NCBI GenBank assembly: GCA_031260345.1
Contig: JAIRKA010000098.1
Coordinates: 1-50,295 of the forward strand
DNA from: Methanosarcinales archaeon
GTDB taxonomy: Archaea > Halobacteriota > Methanosarcinia > Methanosarcinales > Methanosarcinaceae
DNA: 50,295 bases
Direction: 5' to 3'
The translations under genes were made by a program, and so were the position numbers. This document shows positions 16,618 through 26,807 of the stretch, in pieces; position 1 is the stretch's first letter; every line of letters starts with the position of its first letter. A model generated the notes under the pieces. The model was not told where the DNA came from, searched no databases, and saw nothing but the letters and a program-made list of their open reading frames with translations.

Positions 16618-19600
16618 TTACTTTTCTTTCTTTGCTTCCACATTTCTCCTGTAAATGAAAACGGCAACACCAATCATGAAGAAAAGAACAACGATGAGAG
16701 CTTCTTCAGGTCCGGGGCCCGGGGGTGCGGGCGGTGACGGTCCGCTTCCGTTGCCGTCACCCGGCCCTTCAGTGCCCGGGGTGTTGTTGCTGTCATTAAC
16801 AGTTGCGTTACCGGTTCCGTTGCCGCCGCCGCCCGGCGTTGTTCCGGTCAATTCCCACTGGGCAAACAAAACGACACTGGAAATCATCGGGCGGATCTGT
16901 TCCGGCTGATATGACTCTTCGGGAGTGATGCCGTCTGTTTTCCATCCTGTGAAAGTGTAGCCGGTTTTCGCCATATTGCCCGGACCGAGAATCGTTGCTC
17001 TTTCGACCACTCCGTCCCATTGATAAACGGTCTGATCAACAGGAACAGTACCGGCCGTGTAGCCGTTGCCGTCATAAATAATCATATATTTCGGAATTAA
17101 ATGTGTGGCATCCGCAATGACGTACGCGTATTCAAGAAGGGGATTCTCGTTCCAAATTTGGATATTCCATGTTTGAACAGGCATCATGAACTTGCCGTAA
17201 GAGTTCAAAGTCCAGTTGGCTGCGTCAAATGTTGACCAAACATTAATTGTTTGAAGAGGACTTGTCGGATAAGACCGCCAAACATCTTCAGAAGTTACGA
17301 CAGTCACCGCGGTGAGATTTGTAATGGTTCCGGTCGTACCGTTGGAGATGTTGTTCCAAACAAACAAATTCGAAGATCCTGTTCCGGTCATATAGCCAAA
17401 ATCACTGTTAACTCTGTTACCGGTTCCATTGACAAATTCATTTAAAGCCATACTGTTTTGGATTATACCGTAGTTATTCCAGCCGACCAATCCGCCGACC
17501 AAATCCACTCCGGAAACATCTCCCGTAACATAACTGTTTGAGACCGTTGCTCCCGATCCGGCCTGCCCCATAAACCCGCCGACTTGGTTGCCGGATCCTA
17601 TTGTGTTTCCGGCCATGAAACTGTTTGAAATAGACGTTGTATTATTTGCAAATCCTGCAAAACCGCCGACAAATGCGACTCCATTAACATTCCCCGTAAC
17701 ATAACTGTCTGAAATGTCTGTATTCATCGCATATCCTGCAAATCCTCCGGTGTAACTTCCGTTAGACGTTACGTTTCCTGCGACGACACTGTTTAAAATA
17801 TTAGTTACGGCAGGTGTGTATCCGATCATTCCTCCGGTGTAACTTCCGTTAGACATTACGTTTCCTGCGACGACACTGTTTAAAATGTCGGTCCTGCTTG
17901 CGACAGGTATGTATCCGATCATTCCTCCCGTGTAATTTCCTTCAGATGTCACGCTTCCTGCCATTGACATGTTTGAGATAATGATTTTATTAGCTGAACT
18001 TCCATATCCGATAACTCCTCCGGCAGCATCTCCGGTAGCCGTCACGTTTCCTGTAAAAGAACTGTCTGTAATGTTGAATGGTTGCGCAGCAGAAGACAGT
18101 GCGTATCCTATAAGTCCGCCGACATCATCATTTCCGACGACATTGCCTGAGACAGAACAGTTTTCAACGCCGGAGGACGACAAGTAACCGACTAACCCGC
18201 CGACTAAATCATTTCCGCTGACGTCAACGTCAGATGTACAATCTATGAATGTCACCATGTAGGCAAAACCCGCAAAACCGCCGACATAGTCTCCGTCCAC
18301 TGCTGATGTGACAGTGCCTTTTGAAGAGCTGTTGCTGATTATTCCGTTTGTGTGCTGTCCGACAAAGCCGCCGATTTCTGCTGAACCGCCGGTGACAGTG
18401 GCATCAGATGTACAATTTTCAATCAAGCCCGAACTGAACCCGGTAAAACCGCCGAGATACGACGCATTGAGGCTGAGGGAAACATTTTCGATTCCTGTAA
18501 CCGCATTATTGACGGAGGAACTGTTTGCTATATGACCGAACTCAATGCAGCCCGCAAAGCCGCCCGCGTACTGTACGGCAAAATTGACAATGCTCGTGAT
18601 TATGTAGATGGCTTCCAGCGTCACTTCGTTATCTTCTGACACACAGTCAATAATCTGAGCAACAGAACTGTAGCCCATGAATCCGCCGACATTGTATGCA
18701 TTGCCGGTCACCGTATTTGAAACAGACGAACTGTTTTGAATGGTGCCGCGCTTCATGGAGCCGATAAGACCGCCTGCGTTTTCATAGACTAAAATATCGC
18801 TTCCTTCAACGGAACTGTTGATAATAACACAATCAAAGTAAGTTCCGCCGATGAGTCCGCCCGCATTAGCCGTCATCGAATAATGGATACTGAGGGTGGG
18901 AGGGACACGGCCGGCCGAAAGCGTATCATGAACGGTGACATTTCCGGCTGAGGAATTATAGATTTCAATATCATACCCTCTGCCGACCAAACCGCCTATG
19001 TACATTCCGCTTTGAATTGTGCTGTCCGAAACATGGCAGTTGCCAGCGATCGAATTGTTCATAAAACCGACTAAGGCGCCGGCAGAAAGGCTGGTCGTGT
19101 CGAAATCAGCGTCATTGAATATTGTCACTCTTGAAAGATTGACATTTTTAAACTCGGCATTGTACGCGTAACCGAAGAAGCCTGTCGCATTTCCTCCGGC
19201 AGTGTAGCCCGGAACTGCCGTGAAATTGGACAGCTGATATCCGCCGCCGTCAAATGTGCCTGTAAAAGGATAGGAAACGTTTCCGATTGGAGTTAACGAC
19301 TGGCCGCTGAAATCAATATTTTCCGTCAGTCTGTAATTTGCGCTCAGCAAATAATAAACGCCGGGCTGACCCGCAACTTCTTCACTTGTACCGATTTTAT
19401 CGACATTGCTTGAGTTAATGAGAATGACCGCGCCCTGAACATAGAAGGAAACCAATTTCGGATAAGAAACGCCGTCTTCAATGTACCAAACCAATGAAGA
19501 ATTCGGGCGGCCGTCAATAGACCAGTTCAAAGTATTTTCAAAATATGAAAGTGACGTCATATCATTCTCGTTTGTTCCGTTTTTCCAAACAGTTTCATTG

Positions 19601-21171
19601 AGAAGACTATTGGAAGACTGATTCACAAAAACGGGGATTGGCGCAGAAGAAGAATCAGTGGAAGATGAATAGCTTGTTTTGATTTGCCCGTTGCTGATGT
19701 TGCCTCCAAAGCTTCCCGGGCCGGCAGCTCCCGTCACGGAAACTGTACCTGCAGAATAGCTGTTTTCAATCAAAACGTAAGTCTGATCGGGTCCGGTGAA
19801 CCCGCCGACAAATCCGCCGGCATAACCTCCGGCCGCTGTCACATTACTTTCGGTATAACTGTTTTGGACATAAACCTTGAGAGTATAAACATTGTTAGTC
19901 AAGTCATAATCGCCCGTCATGAACCCGATAAGGCCGCCTGTCATTTCATTTCCGGTTGTGCCGGTCGTCTCAACTTCTCCTGTGGAATTGGAATACAGGA
20001 TAGTGGAATTATTAAGAAAACCCGCAAGGCCGCCCGCGTATGTGCCGGCCGTAACGACAGAATCGGAAGAAGAGTTGTTGATTTTTCCGTAAACACGAAG
20101 TCTGGAGTCAAATTGGCCTTCAAAATATCCGACAAGGCCGCCGGCATAATCACCGGCAGAGGTAATGTTTCCGGCAGATCCGCAATTATTGATGTCTATA
20201 GCTATCCCGTATCCGATTAAGCCGCCGGCTGCATTTGTCGCCTCGACATCACCGCTGAACATAGAATTTGAGACATCGCCAAAGTGCCACCAACCGGTTT
20301 GCTGTGTGCCGTCGAAAAACCCGACCAAACCGCCTGCGTTTCCGCCTTGAGATTGAATGATGGTTTTACTGCCGGAAGAAGAAAGATCGGTGCTGAGAAC
20401 GCTGCTTTTTGAGATTTGACCTTGTGACAGAATGCCGACTAAACCGCCGGCATTTGCTCCGCTTGCAGTAACCGTCACATCAATGACATTGACTTCTTTG
20501 ATATCCCCGGAAATTAATTGCCCTGCGAGTCCGCCGGTAGCGTTGTTTGATGAGATGACCGTGTCAGAAATCGAACAATTGACAAACAGGTACTTATTCG
20601 TCTGATTGTAGATGGGAAGACTCAGAGCACTTCCGGCGATACCGCCCGCATTGTTATTTGCCGCCGTAACGTAACTGTTTTTAACGGAAACGTTGGAAAA
20701 AAATGTATCATTCGCAGAACCCGCAACAGCGCCGACATTTGAAGAGCCGTTAACGACGGCGGACTCAATCGTTAGATTGATAATAAAGGCGCCGCTTGTT
20801 GCGGCAAATAAACCGACATTGCTTGATGTCAAATCGACACTCAAATTAGAAATCGTTTTTCCGTTTCCGTCCAATCGGCCTGTAAACGGTTGAGAAGAAC
20901 CGAGCGGTGTCCAGCTTATTCCGGACAGATCAATGTCATTGCCTAAAATGAAGAAAGAACCCAAAGAATCGTTAATTGCCGCTAAATCAGCCGCATTTCC
21001 TATGATATAAGGATTTGACGGAGTGCCTTCACCGCCGCTGAATCCGCTGCCCGCCGCATTTACACTTCCGGCAAACGAAAACAAAACAATCAATGCTGTG
21101 AAGATGAGAAAGGAATATTTTATAAAATCCTTCAAATTAGAATCGGACTGTAAAGAATGAACTGCTGTCAT
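16618..21171 (-). CDS. Surface protein 3: GLUG-repeat adhesin with InlB repeat
   Basis: A 1517-residue protein, the largest in the window. The signal peptide ends at FSFAGSVNAAG. Most of the body (about 50-1300) consists of GLUG-type repeats (AGGLVGY / VGGFAGF followed by ...NSSV.G.V), found in archaeal and bacterial surface adhesins. Two consecutive repeats at 17744-17886 are nearly identical copies with an 87-bp (29-residue) period. A single uninterrupted InlB repeat follows (YDGNGYTAGT to LFAQWEL), then a GGGNGTGNATV linker with sequons, a Pro-rich stretch and the membrane helix ending KKEK. The ATG is preceded by GGAAGAGA. Binding target unknown. Confidence 0.88.
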   Translation of the reverse strand: MTAVHSLQSDSNLKDFIKYSFLIFTALIVLFSFAGSVNAAGSGFSGGEGTPSNPYIIGNAADLAAINDSLGSFFILGNDIDLSGISWTPLGSSQPFTGRLDGNGKTISNLSVDLTSSNVGLFAATSGAFIINLTIESAVVNGSSNVGAVAGSANDTFFSNVSVKNSYVTAANNNAGGIAGSALSLPIYNQTNKYLFVNCSISDTVISSNNATGGLAGQLISGDIKEVNVIDVTVTASGANAGGLVGILSQGQISKSSVLSTDLSSSGSKTIIQSQGGNAGGLVGFFDGTQQTGWWHFGDVSNSMFSGDVEATNAAGGLIGYGIAIDINNCGSAGNITSAGDYAGGLVGYFEGQFDSRLRVYGKINNSSSDSVVTAGTYAGGLAGFLNNSTILYSNSTGEVETTGTTGNEMTGGLIGFMTGDYDLTNNVYTLKVYVQNSYTESNVTAAGGYAGGFVGGFTGPDQTYVLIENSYSAGTVSVTGAAGPGSFGGNISNGQIKTSYSSSTDSSSAPIPVFVNQSSNSLLNETVWKNGTNENDMTSLSYFENTLNWSIDGRPNSSLVWYIEDGVSYPKLVSFYVQGAVILINSSNVDKIGTSEEVAGQPGVYYLLSANYRLTENIDFSGQSLTPIGNVSYPFTGTFDGGGYQLSNFTAVPGYTAGGNATGFFGYAYNAEFKNVNLSRVTIFNDADFDTTSLSAGALVGFMNNSIAGNCHVSDSTIQSGMYIGGLVGRGYDIEIYNSSAGNVTVHDTLSAGRVPPTLSIHYSMTANAGGLIGGTYFDCVIINSSVEGSDILVYENAGGLIGSMKRGTIQNSSSVSNTVTGNAYNVGGFMGYSSVAQIIDCVSEDNEVTLEAIYIITSIVNFAVQYAGGFAGCIEFGHIANSSSVNNAVTGIENVSLSLNASYLGGFTGFSSGLIENCTSDATVTGGSAEIGGFVGQHTNGIISNSSSKGTVTSAVDGDYVGGFAGFAYMVTFIDCTSDVDVSGNDLVGGLVGYLSSSGVENCSVSGNVVGNDDVGGLIGYALSSAAQPFNITDSSFTGNVTATGDAAGGVIGYGSSANKIIISNMSMAGSVTSEGNYTGGMIGYIPVASRTDILNSVVAGNVMSNGSYTGGMIGYTPAVTNILNSVVAGNVTSNGSYTGGFAGYAMNTDISDSYVTGNVNGVAFVGGFAGFANNTTSISNSFMAGNTIGSGNQVGGFMGQAGSGATVSNSYVTGDVSGVDLVGGLVGWNNYGIIQNSMALNEFVNGTGNRVNSDFGYMTGTGSSNLFVWNNISNGTTGTITNLTAVTVVTSEDVWRSYPTSPLQTINVWSTFDAANWTLNSYGKFMMPVQTWNIQIWNENPLLEYAYVIADATHLIPKYMIIYDGNGYTAGTVPVDQTVYQWDGVVERATILGPGNMAKTGYTFTGWKTDGITPEESYQPEQIRPMISSVVLFAQWELTGTTPGGGGNGTGNATVNDSNNTPGTEGPGDGNGSGPSPPAPPGPGPEEALIVVLFFMIGVAVFIYRRNVEAKKEK
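17744..17886 (-). repeat. 87-bp tandem duplication within GLUG repeats
   Basis: The 56-base block starting at 17744 recurs at 17831 with one base change in the part I compared. That is a 29-codon in-frame duplication within surface protein 3, indicating recent repeat expansion. Confidence 0.75.
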
Positions 21172-21369
21172 AAATCTCTTCCAAGAATTAGATATATTTA
21201 TATAAATATTATCGGTTAAATATAGATATAATTATACAGTTATAAAATAGTATTTACTGTTGTATTTTTTTTACGAAGTGTTCGCGATTTAAAAATTTTT
21301 ATCAGCCGATAAACTGCCTGAATGAAAAATGAAATAAACAAAATGAGAAAATGATTTTAAATAAAAAAA

Positions 21370-21397
21370 GCGGCAGTCTGAAAATCAAACTGCCGCC
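21370..21397 (-). terminator. Adhesin-type hairpin terminator 4
   Basis: GCGGCAGT...ACTGCCGC arms around a short loop, 39 bp past the TAA of the surface gene at 21436. Confidence 0.7.
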
Positions 21398-21435
21398 AAT
21401 TGTTTTGTTTTTTTCTGTTTGCGTTTGTTTCAATG

Positions 21436-23871
21436 TTACTTTTCATTTTCTGTTTCTTCAAATCTTCTGTAGCAGAAAACTGCAATTGCAACCATAAAGA
21501 AGAGGATGACGGCCGTCATTCCTTTCTCGGGCTCAGGATCGGGTTTTTGTTCCTCTTCATAACCCTCATCCGGTCTTTCAACGTCGGCTGTGTTATTATT
21601 TCTGCTGCCGCCGCCACCGCCGCTGGGCGTTGTTTCATTCAGTTTCCATTGAGCAAACAAAGTAATATCAGAAGTCATGACGCGAACATTTCCTGGATTA
21701 TATGATTCTGCAGGAGTCACTCCCGGTCCGGTTTCCCATCTTACGAAAGTATGGTTTGTTTTCGTCATATTACCCGGGCCGAGAATTGTCGCGGATGTGC
21801 CCTCAAGATAATTTGTCGGGTCAACAGGCGGAGCGCCTGCGGTATGCCCGTTGCCGTTGTAAGTGATGCGGTAAGTTTCATTCAGCTTCCATTGAGCAAA
21901 TAAAGTGATATCAGAAGTCATGACGCGAACATTTCCGGGATTATATGATTCTGCAGGAACCACTCCCGGTCCGGTTTCCCATCTGACGAAAGTATAGCCT
22001 GTTTTTGTCATATCGCCCGGGCTGAGAATTGTCGCATCTGCACCCTCAGGATAATTTGTCGGGTCAACAGGCGGAGTACCTGCCGTATGTCCGTTGCCGT
22101 CGTAAGTAATGCGGTACGCGCCGGATGCGAGCGGGTTTTTGTCATAGTTGACGTCCCAATTATTCAGAAGGTGAATGCCTGTCACAACACCGGCGCTGTT
22201 AATTGTGCCGCCGAATGTATTTGTGCCGGACCATCTGACATTATTGTCAACATTCGGAAGAACCGGAACGTCCGGCGGATCATCAATGCCCGTGTAGTTG
22301 TAAACAGTCATCGTTCCGGCCATGTTGTTTCTGATGACAGAAGTGTCCGAGATGATGAGTCCCCGATACGTATTGCTGCCCCACCATGAGGAGGAGCAAG
22401 AGCAAAGTGGGGCCGCACTGTTCTGAATTCCCAAGAGAACGGGTACAACAGGAATGTGATCGCACCAAAACACGCCGCCGCCATTTGCAGCGCGATTGCC
22501 GCTGATTTCGCCGTTTGACATATTGAACGCGCCTTGGCTGAACACACCGCCGCCATTGTTTTTTGCAGTATTATTTAAAATATTACCGCCTTCCATAGTG
22601 AAAACGGAGTATGGAGAGAATGACGTATAATGATTGCATACACCGCCTCCGTCGGTCCCGGCTTCGTTATCGCTGATTGTGCCGCCTCTCATGGTGAAGA
22701 AATAATCGGGAGGGGGCCATATGAAAAGCGGGAAGTTTACATTGTATACGCCGCCACCGTAAACTCCGGCTTTGTTCTTGTTGATCGTGCCGCCTTCCAT
22801 GGTGAAAGCGCCGCTGTTGTACACGCCGCCGCCGTCTCCGATAATCCAATCATAGACCCACTCAGCTGTATTATTGTAAATTATACCGCCGGTCAGGGTG
22901 AATGTGCCTGTGTTCGTCACACCGCCGCCGCACTAATCTACCTCGTTGCTACTGATCATACCGCTATTCATGAGGAAAGTGCCGTTGTTGTACACACCGC
23001 CGCCGGCTCCGAGTGGATTATTAAGGGTATCCCACAAAGCTGCGTTAGTATTGATTTCGCCGCCGGTCAGGGTGAATGTGCCTGCGTTCGCCACACCGCC
23101 GCCGTACCGATTTACATCGTTGTCGCTGATTTTGCCGCCTTCCATATTGAAAATGCCGATGTTGAACACGCCTCCGCCGGCTCCGCCGGGCGTTTGCCAT
23201 TGGGTTGCCCCTTCAGCTGTGTTTTTGCTGATTTCGCCGTCAACCAAAGTGAATGTACCGACGTTAAACACACCGCCGCCGGCCCCGACGGGCCAAGAAG
23301 AATGGTCTCCCGTGACTGTGTTATCGCTGATTGTACCGCCTGTCATGGTGAATGTGCCGAAGTTAAGCACGCCTCCGCCGCCGCTTGCAGGTGTGTCGCT
23401 TCCCGAATATGTATAGGAATTGCCGCTGATTTTGCCGCCCTTCATGTTGAAGGTGCCGCCATGGCTGACGTACACGCCGCCGCCGTCCTCATCCGGATTT
23501 ATGTGTGTCAGCGTCACTTTGTCATCGAGAGTAAAGGTAACGCCGCTGCTGACAGAAAAATGCCTGAAATCGCCGATGACTTGTATCGTGCCGTCGCCTG
23601 TTAAGATTATGTCTTTATTGATTACGATTGCAGTGGAAGGACTCCCTCCGTCAGCGTATGTCAGCATAATTGTCTGGCCGGTCAGGGTTATCGTGCCGCC
23701 GTCTGTGATTGCCGTTCGGAAAGAAGCTTCATCCGTAATTGCATTTACGCTTCCGGCAAATGAAAACAAAATAATGAATGCCGCAAAAACAAGAAAGAAA
23801 TTCTTAAAAAGCGTCTTAAAATGAGTATTCAAATCCGTATCGGATTTTAAAAAACGATTCAATGCAATCAT
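21436..23871 (-). CDS. Surface protein 4: beta-helix adhesin with one in-frame TAG codon
   Basis: A single reading frame of 812 codons, interrupted only by TAG at 22933-22935. The ATG at 23871 has GAGGAC upstream. The first part (312 residues) carries the signal peptide (FSFAGSVNA) and beta-helix repeats (GGGV.N.GTFTM..G.IS.N). Directly after the TAG the same repeats go on without a frame change. Two InlB repeats follow, duplicated in tandem with a 243-bp period (near 21634 and 21877), then a GGGGGSRNNNTA linker and the membrane helix. The repeat interrupted by TAG aligns with another that has Arg there. Readthrough, possibly as pyrrolysine, would give an anchored full-length protein; otherwise it is a broken gene. 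Confidence 0.75.
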
Positions 23872-24206
23872 AAGTAGTCCTCAAACACTTAAAAATAATT
23901 TACAAAGTCTGCTGATAAGCAATTGTTATTAAAATTACAACTGAATGAAGTAAACAATTTTAATCATATATAATATATTTGGGAATTTTTACAAATATAA
24001 TTTAGAATGTAGTCTCAACTAATAATGATTTTTAATAAAATGAATAGAATTTATCTTTACAGACAAACTTTTTTAGGAAAATCAACTATATCTGTATCAA
24101 TTGATTTTAAACAGAAATCAAAATAATTTAAAATAAAAAAAGCGGCAGTCTCTTACATGAAACTGCCGCCGGTTATTTTTCTATCTTTTGTTCGCGTTTG
24201 GTATGA
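23872..24206. other. Spacer between surface proteins 4 and 5
   Basis: 335 bp, very AT-rich. It contains the promoter of surface protein 4 (several TATA-like runs near 23965-23985) and the hairpin terminator of surface protein 5. No coding frame is supported. Confidence 0.45.
24142..24170 (-). terminator. Adhesin-type hairpin terminator 5
   Basis: GCGGCAGT...ACTGCCGC arms, 36 bp past the stop of the surface gene at 24207; same family as the other four. Confidence 0.7.
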
Positions 24207-26693
24207 TTACTCGTCTTCTCTCACTTCCCCAACTCTTCTGTAACAGAAAACGGCAATCGCGAGGAAGGAGAAAAGAACCACTAGTACAATTTCGGGTTGT
24301 CCTTCGTAACCCTCGTCCGGATTGGTCGGAGGCTCAGGGTCGGCCGGAGGTTCAGGGTTGATCGGGGGCTCGGGGTCGGGATTTGGTCTCGAAGGATCAA
24401 CAACCGTTGCGTTGCCTGTTCCTCCGCCGCCACCGCTTCCACCGCCGCCGGGTGGCGTATACGGATTCAAATCATAGTTGATGTCATAATTATTCAAAAG
24501 GTGGACGCCTGCAACAACACCGCCACCGTCAATCTCTCCGCCGAGGCTGTTTTTGCCATTCCACTGAATGTTGCTGTCAACCGCGAGAAGGGCGGGGGTT
24601 CCCGTATAGTTAAAAGCCTCCAAAGCCGTGTTGTTTTTGAATTCAGCTGCGTTTGAAACGAGGAGACTCTGATATTTCGTTCCGTCATCTAAAGGATCTA
24701 TGTGTCTGTGGTAAATACCGCCGCCGCTGTACTTTGCTTCATTATCGCGGATGATTCCGCCGGTCATATTAAATTCAGTTGAAGACCACTGAGTATGCAA
24801 ATACACTCCGCCGCCGTCTTTTGCGGTGTTGCCGCTGATTGTTCCGTCCGTCATATCAAAAACAGCATCTACAACATAAACACCGCCGCCGTAATCTTCT
24901 GCCGTATTATTTTTGATTGCGCCGTCAGACATTTCAAAAGTGCTACCCATGTCTATCAATATGCCACCGCCACGGAATGCAGCCGTGTTCTCACTGATGC
25001 TGCCGCCGCTCATTGTAAAGACACTGTTCATTACAGCAACACCGCCACCGCCGCTTCCCCATTGATTGGTTCCTTTATCTATGTTCTTTCTGATTGAGCC
25101 ATCGTTCATGTTGAATGTTGACCCTATATACACCGCAACACCGCCACCGCTCAGACTCGCTTCATTCTCTAAGATTTCACCATCAGACATTTCAAAAGTG
25201 CCGCCGATAACATAAACACCGCCGCCAAGGGAAGCAGCTGTATTGTCTTTGATCTCGCCGCCGTCCATGACGAAGTCGCCTTGAGTTCGTACACCGCCGC
25301 CGTGCATCAATCCAGTGTTATTGCTGATCACACCTTTTTTTAAGGTAAATTCCCCACCTACGGCAATATTGACACCTGCGCCCTGCGACGCTTCATTATC
25401 TGAAATGCTGCCGCCGTCCATGGTAAACACACTGCTGTCATTAACAAACACACCGCCTCCGGTGACTGAATAACCGTCAGAAATTGTGCCGCCTTCCATC
25501 GTGAAAACGTTATTATTGAATATCCCGCCGCCGTGATTGGTTGCCTTGTTGCCGTCAATTGTCCCGCCCTTTAAAGTAAAAATGCCATTATTTTGGATGC
25601 CTCCGCCCTGCCCATTCACCCCGACAGCTTCATTGTCACGGATCGTTCCGGCGGTCATAGTAAAGCCGCCATTACCGTTGATAAAAATACCTCCGCCGCT
25701 TTCTGCCTTGTTTTCCGCGATGAGGACATCAACGATTGAAAAGCCGGGACTGTTGATGAATATTCCGCCGCCCATGGAGTTTGCCGTGTTGTTGGAAATC
25801 GTTCCTTTTTCTATCGTCATTGTGCCGAGAAGGTGAAGAACGCCGCCGCCGAGGGTTGCTTCATTATCGGCTATGATGCCGCCGTTCAGAGTAAAAGTTC
25901 CGGGTGCAGAAGCGCCGTTGAGCACGCCGCCGCCGTAGTTACCTGCGGTGTTGCCGGAAATATTGCCGCCCTGGAAATCGAGTGTTCCGCCGTTGAACAC
26001 GCCGGCACCATTGTAAGCGGTGTTGCCTGTAATGTTGCCGCCCGTAATGACAATGTCTCCGTGGGAAAAGCCGATAATTCCACCGCCTTGGTTAGCTTGA
26101 TTATCTGTTATGTCGCCGCCGCTCATCTCAAAATATCCTCTGACGGAGTTTCGCATATCAACGACCACGCCGCCGCCTTCTGAGCTTGCCGTATTTTGTG
26201 AGATGGTGCCGCCGGTCATGTAAAAGCTTCCGCCCCAAACCTCAACACCTGCACCCCGCACTGCAGCGTTTTCTGTGATCGTTCCCCCGTTCATAGTAAA
26301 GCGGCCACCGTTGGTGATAAGTATACCGCCTCCGGGAGCACCGGTACTTGCTCTTGTAAGTATGACATCATCGTCCAATGTTAAATGACCGGTCCCGCTC
26401 ACATTAAAGTGCCGAAATGATCCGTCCGTCAGCAGAGTGCCTGTGCCTGTTAACGTAACATCATTGGTGACGGCAATCGTTGAGGTCAGCGTAATTGTCT
26501 GACCTGTAAGAGTAACCGTTCCGCCCGCAGCGATTGCATCGCGGAATGAAGCTTCGTCCGTAATTGCACCTGCGCTTCCTGCAAGTGCAAACAAAATAAT
26601 TGAAATTGCCAGAACAAGAAAAGAACTCTTAAAAAGAGTCTTTAAATGAATTTTCGAATTTATGTTGGATTTATAGTATCGTTTTAATATCAT
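24207..26693 (-). CDS. Surface protein 5: beta-helix (PMP-like) adhesin
   Basis: An 828-residue adhesin-like protein. The signal segment (about 20-43) ends at ALAGSAGA and is followed by ITDEASFRDAI, the same opening as in surface protein 4. Residues about 45-740 are beta-helix repeats (GGGV...FTM.GG.IS.N.A). There is no InlB or dockerin part; the beta-helix leads straight to a GGGGSGGGGGTGNATV linker, a Pro/Glu-rich spacer and the C-terminal membrane helix with FCYRR. It is therefore the simplest member of the array. The ATG at 26693 has only a weak GAGATGAT upstream. It is divergent from the PAPS-reductase-like gene, with 114 bp between the starts. Confidence 0.87.
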   Translation of the reverse strand: MILKRYYKSNINSKIHLKTLFKSSFLVLAISIILFALAGSAGAITDEASFRDAIAAGGTVTLTGQTITLTSTIAVTNDVTLTGTGTLLTDGSFRHFNVSGTGHLTLDDDVILTRASTGAPGGGILITNGGRFTMNGGTITENAAVRGAGVEVWGGSFYMTGGTISQNTASSEGGGVVVDMRNSVRGYFEMSGGDITDNQANQGGGIIGFSHGDIVITGGNITGNTAYNGAGVFNGGTLDFQGGNISGNTAGNYGGGVLNGASAPGTFTLNGGIIADNEATLGGGVLHLLGTMTIEKGTISNNTANSMGGGIFINSPGFSIVDVLIAENKAESGGGIFINGNGGFTMTAGTIRDNEAVGVNGQGGGIQNNGIFTLKGGTIDGNKATNHGGGIFNNNVFTMEGGTISDGYSVTGGGVFVNDSSVFTMDGGSISDNEASQGAGVNIAVGGEFTLKKGVISNNTGLMHGGGVRTQGDFVMDGGEIKDNTAASLGGGVYVIGGTFEMSDGEILENEASLSGGGVAVYIGSTFNMNDGSIRKNIDKGTNQWGSGGGGVAVMNSVFTMSGGSISENTAAFRGGGILIDMGSTFEMSDGAIKNNTAEDYGGGVYVVDAVFDMTDGTISGNTAKDGGGVYLHTQWSSTEFNMTGGIIRDNEAKYSGGGIYHRHIDPLDDGTKYQSLLVSNAAEFKNNTALEAFNYTGTPALLAVDSNIQWNGKNSLGGEIDGGGVVAGVHLLNNYDINYDLNPYTPPGGGGSGGGGGTGNATVVDPSRPNPDPEPPINPEPPADPEPPTNPDEGYEGQPEIVLVVLFSFLAIAVFCYRRVGEVREDE

Positions 26694-26807
26694 TATATAT
26701 CATCTCTTAAAAATTAAGACAGTTTATAATTTTATATTATGAATGTGTATATAAATGTTATGTTTAGTCACTCTTTTTCGATTTGAGATTTTCTGCTTCC
26801 TCCAAAA

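Noticed and set aside
22630-23604. 324-codon plus-strand frame opposite surface protein 4
   Set aside because: Antisense shadow of GGC/GCC-rich repeats; periodic Ala/His composition mirrors the coding repeats.
21436-23871. Frameshifted pseudogene
   Set aside because: Both halves are in the same frame; the only interruption is one TAG codon, so no frameshift is needed.
11255-24170. Insertion-sequence ends at the repeated GGCGGCAGT hairpins
   Set aside because: The hairpins lie only after stop codons of the surface genes, without transposase genes or terminal repeats flanking a unit; terminators explain them better.
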